Positions 59,018 to 64,000 of a DNA stretch of 64,000 nt are shown here, piece after piece; within the stretch, counting starts at the first letter, position 1; each line of letters opens with the position of its first letter. Origin of the DNA: Leisingera sp. S132 (GTDB lineage: Bacteria > Pseudomonadota > Alphaproteobacteria > Rhodobacterales > Rhodobacteraceae); contig NZ_CP083553.1 of assembly GCF_025144465.1 (NCBI RefSeq), positions 1,052,001-1,116,000 of the forward strand, in the 5' to 3' direction. Position numbers and translations under genes: made by a program. Below the pieces are notes generated by a model. It saw nothing but the letters and a program-made list of their open reading frames with translations. It was not told where the DNA came from and searched no databases.

Positions 59018-59397
59018 ATCCGGGCGCAGGCGGTCAAATCAATTCAGCCGGAACGGGCAAAGAGGGCGTGACAGTGCCCTCCTGACCCGTTAGTCTGCCG
59101 TTAACGTCCGCGGCAAACGCGGCGATTCAGCAGGCCGGGCAGTGGCCAGCCAAACCTTGGAGCCAACCTCCTCTGCAAAGCGATTTTGCGGACGGACAGG
59201 TTTTGTTGTGTGTGGCTTGTGCTCAATCCGCAATATCTGCTAGGGACGGCGAAATACCGCGGTTTTAGCCTTAGAATGAGGCCTTATTTTGTGGCGCGTC
59301 GTGCTTTTTAGGATGACGAAACACCCTCTCCGCGGTAGATTATGGTGAATAGGACAGGAATAAGCCCTTTGCGGGAAGGGCAGGTAACACAGGCGGT
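59018..59397 (+). promoter_or_regulatory. ftsA-ftsZ intergenic region with CtrA-like box
   Basis: No gene is visible. At 59090-59105 the sequence TTAG-N7-TTAAC differs by one base from the alphaproteobacterial CtrA site TTAA-N7-TTAA(C). In Caulobacter CtrA controls ftsZ transcription, so the location is suggestive. Whether it is used here is inference; no -35/-10 pair could be assigned. Confidence 0.35.
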
Positions 59398-61128
59398 ATG
59401 AGCATGACGTTGAACCTTTCGATGCCCGGGAATGAAGAGTTGAAGCCGAAGATCACCGTGTTCGGTGTCGGCGGCGCCGGCGGCAATGCCGTCAACAACA
59501 TGATCGCCAAGGAATTGGATGGCGTCGAATTCGTCGTGGCCAATACCGACGCGCAGGCGCTGCAGCAAAGCTCGGCCAAGAGCCGGGTGCAGCTGGGCAT
59601 CAAGGTCACAGAAGGTCTCGGCGCAGGCGCCCGCCCGCAGGTGGGCTCTGCCGCGGCTGAGGAAAGCATCGAGCAGATCGTCGATCACCTGGCGGGCGCG
59701 CATATGTGCTTTATCACCGCGGGCATGGGCGGCGGCACCGGCACCGGTGCTGCGCCGATCATCGCGCAGGCCGCCCGCGAACTGGGCGTGCTGACCGTGG
59801 GTGTTGTCACCAAGCCGTTCCAGTTCGAAGGCCTGAAGCGGATGCGCCAGGCCGAGGCCGGCGTCGAAGCCCTGCAGAGGGTCGTCGACACCCTGATCAT
59901 CATCCCGAACCAGAACCTGTTCCGCCTTGCCAACGAGAAGACCACCTTCACCGAGGCGTTCTCGATGGCCGATGATGTGCTGTACCAGGGCGTCAAAGGC
60001 GTGACCGACCTGATGGTCCGTCCGGGCCTGATCAACCTCGACTTTGCTGACGTCCGCGCCGTGATGGATGAGATGGGCAAGGCGATGATGGGCACCGGCG
60101 AGGGCGAGGGCGAGGACCGCGCGGTCCAGGCCGCCGAGAAGGCGATTGCCAACCCGCTGCTGGACGAAATCAGCCTTAAGGGCGCCAAGGGCGTGCTGAT
60201 CAACATCACCGGCAGCCACGACCTGACCCTGTTTGAACTGGACGAGGCCGCCAACCGCATTCGCGAGGAAGTGGATCCGGACGCCAACATCATCGTCGGC
60301 TCGACCCTGGATACCGGCATGGAAGGCAAGATGCGGGTTTCCGTCGTGGCCACCGGCATCGACGCAACCGACGTGAACACCGACATGCCGGTGCCGCGCC
60401 GCCCGATGTCCGCCCCGCTGCGCCAGACCGTCAGCGTCGAGGAAAACCGCGCCGCGCCGCTGGAGCTGGAAACCCCGGTTCAGCAGCCCGTGGCCGCCGA
60501 GGCCGCTCCGGCTGCACCGGTACAGGACGCACCTGCCGCTGCCGCTCTGGAAGAGCCGTCGCTGTTCGAGGAACTGAACGTGCAGCAGGCTGCTGATCAG
60601 GATCTGGTGGAAGACGTCGTGGAAGCCGTGGAGCAGATGGCCGATGACGGCCTGCCGCCCCCCGCATACCAGCCGCAGGTTCCGGAATTCCGCCCGCAGG
60701 CGGATGTGGCGGAAACCCCGCAAGCTGCCTTTGTGGCCCCCAAAGCACCGGCTCCAGGCACCCCGTCGCCGCAAGCGCTGGAGCGTCTGCAGGCCGCAGC
60801 CCAGCGGGTGCAGCAGCCCCAGGCTCAGCAGATGCAGTCCCAGCAGCCAATGCGCCCGGCGGCTCCGGCTGCCCAGGCTCCGCAGCAGCCGCAAACCCAG
60901 CAGCAGCCCGAAGGGCAGCGCCGCTTCGGCCTCAACTCGCTGATCCACCGGATGACCGGCAGCAATGACGCCCCGGCCGCCAAGCAGCAGCCGCAGGCGG
61001 TGCGCCAGCAGCCCTCCATGCATGCGCATGCGCCGGCGGCCCAGCCGCAGCAAATGCAGCAGCAGCAGGCGGATCCGGACCAGGAGCGCATCGAAATCCC
61101 CGCTTTCCTGCGCCGCCAAGCCAACTGA
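59398..61128 (+). CDS. ftsZ: Cell division protein FtsZ
   Basis: FtsZ, 576 residues, is the tubulin-like GTPase that forms the division ring. The nucleotide-binding region has [24 protein letters not shown] and the tubulin signature [11 protein letters not shown] near residue 110; the T7 loop [11 protein letters not shown] supplies catalytic aspartates. After the core (about 330) comes an intrinsically disordered linker of some 230 residues, rich in Ala, Pro and Gln with many QQ steps. The C terminus [12 protein letters not shown] is the FtsA-binding peptide. ATGs at 59398 and 59404 are both possible. Confidence 0.97.
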   Translation: MSMTLNLSMPGNEELKPKITVFGVGGAGGNAVNNMIAKELDGVEFVVANTDAQALQQSSAKSRVQLGIKVTEGLGAGARPQVGSAAAEESIEQIVDHLAGAHMCFITAGMGGGTGTGAAPIIAQAARELGVLTVGVVTKPFQFEGLKRMRQAEAGVEALQRVVDTLIIIPNQNLFRLANEKTTFTEAFSMADDVLYQGVKGVTDLMVRPGLINLDFADVRAVMDEMGKAMMGTGEGEGEDRAVQAAEKAIANPLLDEISLKGAKGVLINITGSHDLTLFELDEAANRIREEVDPDANIIVGSTLDTGMEGKMRVSVVATGIDATDVNTDMPVPRRPMSAPLRQTVSVEENRAAPLELETPVQQPVAAEAAPAAPVQDAPAAAALEEPSLFEELNVQQAADQDLVEDVVEAVEQMADDGLPPPAYQPQVPEFRPQADVAETPQAAFVAPKAPAPGTPSPQALERLQAAAQRVQQPQAQQMQSQQPMRPAAPAAQAPQQPQTQQQPEGQRRFGLNSLIHRMTGSNDAPAAKQQPQAVRQQPSMHAHAPAAQPQQMQQQQADPDQERIEIPAFLRRQAN

Positions 61129-61149
61129 CGCATCACATATCACGCTTTG

Positions 61150-61174
61150 AAAGCCGCCTTCGGGCGGCTTTTTG
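61150..61174 (+). terminator. Rho-independent terminator after ftsZ
   Basis: AAAGCCGCC-TTCG-GGCGGCTTTTT forms a 9-bp tetraloop hairpin with a T-run, starting 21 bases after the ftsZ stop. It closes the dcw cluster. Confidence 0.9.
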
Positions 61175-61339
61175 CTTTTTATTTACAGTGAGTTGACGCG
61201 TTCTGAGCGGTGTTTTGCCGAGCTGTTACAGCCATGTTTCAAACCGTTACAAAGATTGAGTTGTGCGTTTTTGAGCAAAACCTTAACTCTCGTCCGCAAC
61301 ACGGCCCCCGAGGCCGGAAACAGCAAGACGAGGCGCAAC

Positions 61340-62275
61340 GTGCAGAACACGCTCAAAGCATCGGTGGCATTCGAAGGGACCGGCCTGCATTCCGGCAAAC
61401 CCGCACGTATGGTCCTGATCCCGGCTCCGGCGGGGCATGGCATCGTGTTCAAACGCACCGACATCGCCTTGGGCAATACCCTGGTTCCGGCCCGCTGGGA
61501 TCTGGTTGAGCGCAGCCCGCTTTGCACCCGTCTGGTCAATGGCTCCGGCGTTAGCGTTTCCACTGTCGAGCACATCATGGCAGCGCTGGCTGGTTGCGGC
61601 GTGCATAATGCGCTGATCGAGATCGACGGCCCGGAAGTGCCGATCGTGGACGGGTCCTCCGCCCCGTTTGTGCGCGGCATCATGAGCCAGGGCGTGCAGC
61701 GCCAGGATGCGCCGATCGTCGCCTATGAAATTCTGAAGCCGGTGACGGTTGAGAAGGATGGCGCCCGTGCCACCCTGCTGCCCAGCGACCGGCTGACCAT
61801 CGAATTCCACATCGACTTTGCCGAGGCCGCCATCGGCCGCCAGAGCAAGTCCCTGGACATGCGCAACGGCAGCTTTGCGCGTGAGCTGTGCGACAGCCGC
61901 ACCTTCTGCCGCCAGGCAGATGTCGAAGCAATGCAGGCCAACGGCCTCGCCCTGGGCGGTGTGCCCGGCGAGAACGCTGTTGTGTTTGACGGAGAACGGG
62001 TCGAGAGCGGCGCGGGCCTGCGCCACTCGGACGAGCCTGTACGCCACAAGATGCTGGATGCGCTGGGCGATCTGGCGCTGGCCGGGGGGCCGATCTTGGG
62101 GTGCTATGTTGGCGAGCGCGCGGGGCACGCGCTGACCAACACCTTGCTGCGGGCCCTGTTTGCGGAGCCGGGTGCAGTCCGGGCCGTCGCCTGCGATGCA
62201 GCGATGACCGCACGGCTGCCGGGGCAGGGGCTGATCTGGTCGGAAATCCCGGCCGAACAGCGCCGCGTGGCATAA
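61340..62275 (+). CDS. lpxC: UDP-3-O-acyl-N-acetylglucosamine deacetylase
   Basis: LpxC, 311 residues, is the zinc deacetylase that commits precursors to lipid A. Zinc ligands and catalytic residues are seen in STVEHIMAALAGCGVHNALIEIDGPEVP in segments, and in RHKMLDALGDLALAGGPILG (His and Asp) with GHALTNTLLRALF. The GTG at 61340 has GAGG 6 bases upstream and gives the usual length; the in-frame extension to 61172 is unlikely. The leader between the ftsZ terminator and the start holds no other gene. It is followed by its own terminator. Confidence 0.95.
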   Translation: MQNTLKASVAFEGTGLHSGKPARMVLIPAPAGHGIVFKRTDIALGNTLVPARWDLVERSPLCTRLVNGSGVSVSTVEHIMAALAGCGVHNALIEIDGPEVPIVDGSSAPFVRGIMSQGVQRQDAPIVAYEILKPVTVEKDGARATLLPSDRLTIEFHIDFAEAAIGRQSKSLDMRNGSFARELCDSRTFCRQADVEAMQANGLALGGVPGENAVVFDGERVESGAGLRHSDEPVRHKMLDALGDLALAGGPILGCYVGERAGHALTNTLLRALFAEPGAVRAVACDAAMTARLPGQGLIWSEIPAEQRRVA

Positions 62276-62309
62276 GGCAGAAAACCAAAAGAACGAGCGG
62301 ACAGACTGG

Positions 62310-62336
62310 CCCGGGACATGATCGTCCCGGGTCTTT
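62310..62336 (+). terminator. Rho-independent terminator of lpxC
   Basis: CCCGGGAC and GTCCCGGG pair across a 6-base loop and are followed by TCTTTT, 35 bases after the lpxC stop. Confidence 0.8.
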
Positions 62337-62515
62337 TACCGCAGGCTCGCCCGCGGATGCGCTCCTGCGCTGCCGGCCGGCCTTGACCATTGCCGGCTTT
62401 CTCTGCCAAGTGAGGGCGGAAGTGGCGAAAGGCGTTTTGCGCGCCATTTGAATATGCTAGAGACGGCATAACCGGGGCGGACACCCGTAAGGCAAAGACG
62501 GTGAGGTGAGGCATT

Positions 62516-63364
62516 ATGAACGGCATCTGGGCGGGAGCCAAAACCCTCGGCGCGGTTCTGCTGGTGGCAGCCCTTGCAGGCTGCGGCGGCGACGGCGGCG
62601 CAGTGAAGCGCGGCGAGTCGGTCGAGGCATTCTCCCCCGATCAGATCTATGAGCGCGGCGAGTTCGAACTGGCCAACCGCCGCCCCAAGGATGCTGTCTA
62701 CTACTTCTCCGAGATCGAACGCCTGTATCCCTATTCCGAATGGGCCAAGCAGGCGGTGATCATGCAGGCCTTTGCCTATCACCGGGTCAAGGACTATGAG
62801 AACAGCCGCGCTGCTGCTCAGCGGTTCATCGACTTCTACCCGGCGGATGAAGATGCGGCCTATGCCCAGTATCTGCTGGCGCTGAGCTATTACGACCAGA
62901 TCGACGAAGTGGGCCGCGACCAGGGGCTCACCTTCCAGGCGCTGCAGGCGCTGCGCACCGTGATCGAGGTCTACCCGGACAGCGAATATGCCAACTCGGC
63001 GATCCTGAAATTCGACCTGGCCTTTGACCATTTGGCGGGCAAGGAGATGGAGATCGGCCGTTATTATCTGCGCCGCGGCCACTACACCTCTGCGATCAAC
63101 CGCTTCCGGGTGGTGGTGGAGGATTTCCAGACCACCAGCCACACGCCTGAGGCGCTGCACCGTCTGGTCGAGGCTTATCTGTCGCTGGGGCTGACTGCCG
63201 AGGCACAGACCGCGGCGGCCATTCTCGGCCACAACTTCCAGTCCACCGACTGGTATGAGGACAGCTACAAACTGCTGACCGCAAACGGGCTCAAGCCCCG
63301 GGACCGCGGCAACAACTGGCTGAGCCAGATTTACCGTCAGACGGTCAAGGGGCGGTGGCTGTAA
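62516..63364 (+). CDS. bamD: Outer membrane assembly lipoprotein BamD
   Basis: BamD (ComL/YfiO), 282 residues, is the essential lipoprotein of the BAM complex that inserts beta-barrel proteins into the outer membrane. A lipoprotein signal ends in the lipobox LAGC (cysteine 23). Five TPR motifs follow, beginning with QIYERGEFELANRRPKDAVYYFSEIERLYPYSEWA and including IDFYPADEDAAYAQYLLALSYYDQI and FRVVVEDFQTTSHTPEALHRLVEAYLSLG in parts. ATG at 62516. recN starts 27 bases after its stop, a pairing common in alphaproteobacteria. Confidence 0.94.
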   Translation: MNGIWAGAKTLGAVLLVAALAGCGGDGGAVKRGESVEAFSPDQIYERGEFELANRRPKDAVYYFSEIERLYPYSEWAKQAVIMQAFAYHRVKDYENSRAAAQRFIDFYPADEDAAYAQYLLALSYYDQIDEVGRDQGLTFQALQALRTVIEVYPDSEYANSAILKFDLAFDHLAGKEMEIGRYYLRRGHYTSAINRFRVVVEDFQTTSHTPEALHRLVEAYLSLGLTAEAQTAAAILGHNFQSTDWYEDSYKLLTANGLKPRDRGNNWLSQIYRQTVKGRWL

Positions 63365-63391
63365 CGGCCGCCGCAGCAATGGGGCGGGGCA

Positions 63392-64000
63392 ATGCTGCGC
63401 GCGCTTGATATCCGGGATATCCTGATCATCGATCATCTGGAGCTGAATTTTCAGCCCGGCCTGAACGTGCTCACCGGCGAGACCGGGGCAGGGAAATCGA
63501 TCCTTCTTGACAGTCTCGGCTTTGTGCTGGGCTGGCGCGGACGTGCTGAACTGGTGCGCCAGGGGGCGTCGCAGGGGGAGGTTCTGGCGGAGTTCGAACT
63601 GGGCGAGGATCATCCCGCACACGCGATCCTGGAAGAGGCTGGGCTGCCGGGCGGCACTGAGCTGATCCTGCGCCGGGTCAACACCGCCGAGGGGCGCAAG
63701 ACCGCCTGGGTTAACGACCGCCGCTGCTCGGGCGAGGTGCTGCGGGCACTGTCGGAGACTTTGGTGGAACTGCATGGCCAGCACGACGACCGCGGTTTGT
63801 TGAACCCGCGCGGACATCTGGCACTGCTGGATCAGTATGCCGGGGTGCAGGACCTGCTGGCACAGGTGCGCAGTGCCTGGGGAGCGGCCGCAAAGGCGCG
63901 CAAGACAGTTGCGTCCACCCGCGCCGCGCTGGACGCCGTGCGTGCCGAAGAGGAATTCCTGCGCCACGCGGTGGGAGAGCTGGACAAGCTGGACCCGCAG
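63392..64000 (+). CDS. recN: DNA repair protein RecN (3' end outside window)
   Basis: The first 203 codons of RecN, an SMC-like ATPase that acts in double-strand break repair. The start is MLRALDIRDILIIDHLELNF, the Walker A motif is LTGETGAGKSILLDSLGFVLG, and DRRCSGEVLRALSETLVELHGQHDDRGLLNPRGHLALLD, seen in parts, includes the Q-loop region typical of RecN. The coiled-coil part begins near the window end (AKARKTVASTRAALDAVRAEEE). The frame is open to base 64000. The ATG at 63392 is preceded by GGGGCGGGGC. Confidence 0.93.
   Translation, partial: MLRALDIRDILIIDHLELNFQPGLNVLTGETGAGKSILLDSLGFVLGWRGRAELVRQGASQGEVLAEFELGEDHPAHAILEEAGLPGGTELILRRVNTAEGRKTAWVNDRRCSGEVLRALSETLVELHGQHDDRGLLNPRGHLALLDQYAGVQDLLAQVRSAWGAAAKARKTVASTRAALDAVRAEEEFLRHAVGELDKLDPQ

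Noticed and set aside
59308-61143. A 611-codon minus-strand frame opposite ftsZ
   Set aside because: Antisense shadow of ftsZ; Leu/Gly/His-rich low-complexity product.

Overview
The window looks like chromosomal DNA of an alphaproteobacterium of the family Rhodobacteraceae, probably the Roseobacter group (Leisingera/Phaeobacter/Ruegeria-like). This rests on GC-rich coding, recognisable family proteins (NnrU, DUF2478, DUF2484, DUF1127), a split his cluster, and a division/cell-wall (dcw) cluster whose leader and neighbouring small RNAs resemble those studied in Rhodobacter sphaeroides. Species cannot be fixed from the sequence alone.

Layout. 1-5.3 kb: a glycine-betaine/proline-type ABC importer with two paralogous binding proteins (the first cut by the window edge), an ATPase and a fused double permease. 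5.3-9.2 kb: an NnrU/DUF2478 pair, tRNA-Tyr, the 23S rRNA methylase RlmB, a YHS-domain protein and a CoA-binding protein. 9.2-16 kb: a histidine biosynthesis cluster on the minus strand (hisB-hisH, hisA, hisF-hisE) interrupted by small accessory genes. 16-21 kb: a class-III aminotransferase and three near-identical tRNA-Gly(GCC) cassettes. The last two of these bracket a compact type II restriction-modification island: a C5 cytosine methyltransferase, a NaeI-type endonuclease and a Vsr mismatch endonuclease. 21-33 kb: pyruvate carboxylase, an FMN-dependent alpha-hydroxy-acid dehydrogenase, a membrane diguanylate cyclase, a UvrD/PcrA helicase, a small accessory gene, an EamA transporter and a metallophosphoesterase.

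33.0-33.5 kb holds a DUF1127 gene followed by four hairpins that each display CTCCTCCTCCCT in the loop. This is the architecture of the CcaF1-CcsR1-4 stress RNA operon of R. sphaeroides. After mrp comes an 845-base gap before mraZ. It contains a phased array of (T/C)GGGA units every 9-10 bp, an inverted pair of a 15-bp GGGA-containing element, and a strong terminator upstream of a TTG-started mraZ. The last part matches the UpsM-type leader known from R. sphaeroides.

35.7-61.1 kb is the dcw cluster: mraZ-rsmH-ftsL-ftsI-murE-murF-mraY, then murD, then ftsW-murG-murC-murB-ddl-ftsQ-ftsA-ftsZ. Most genes overlap or abut. Insertions break it in three places: a TPR protein behind a large structured intergenic element; a block holding a thiamine-binding-like protein, a tiny DUF1127 gene, LysR and MarR regulators, a monooxygenase and a flavoprotein; and two small membrane proteins between murC and murB. 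It is followed by lpxC, bamD and the 5' part of recN. Together these genes make the peptidoglycan precursor, assemble the septal ring and synthase, and continue into outer-membrane biogenesis.

The points most worth checking are the CcsR-like array, the phased GGGA array upstream of mraZ, and the tRNA-bracketed NaeI-type R-M island.
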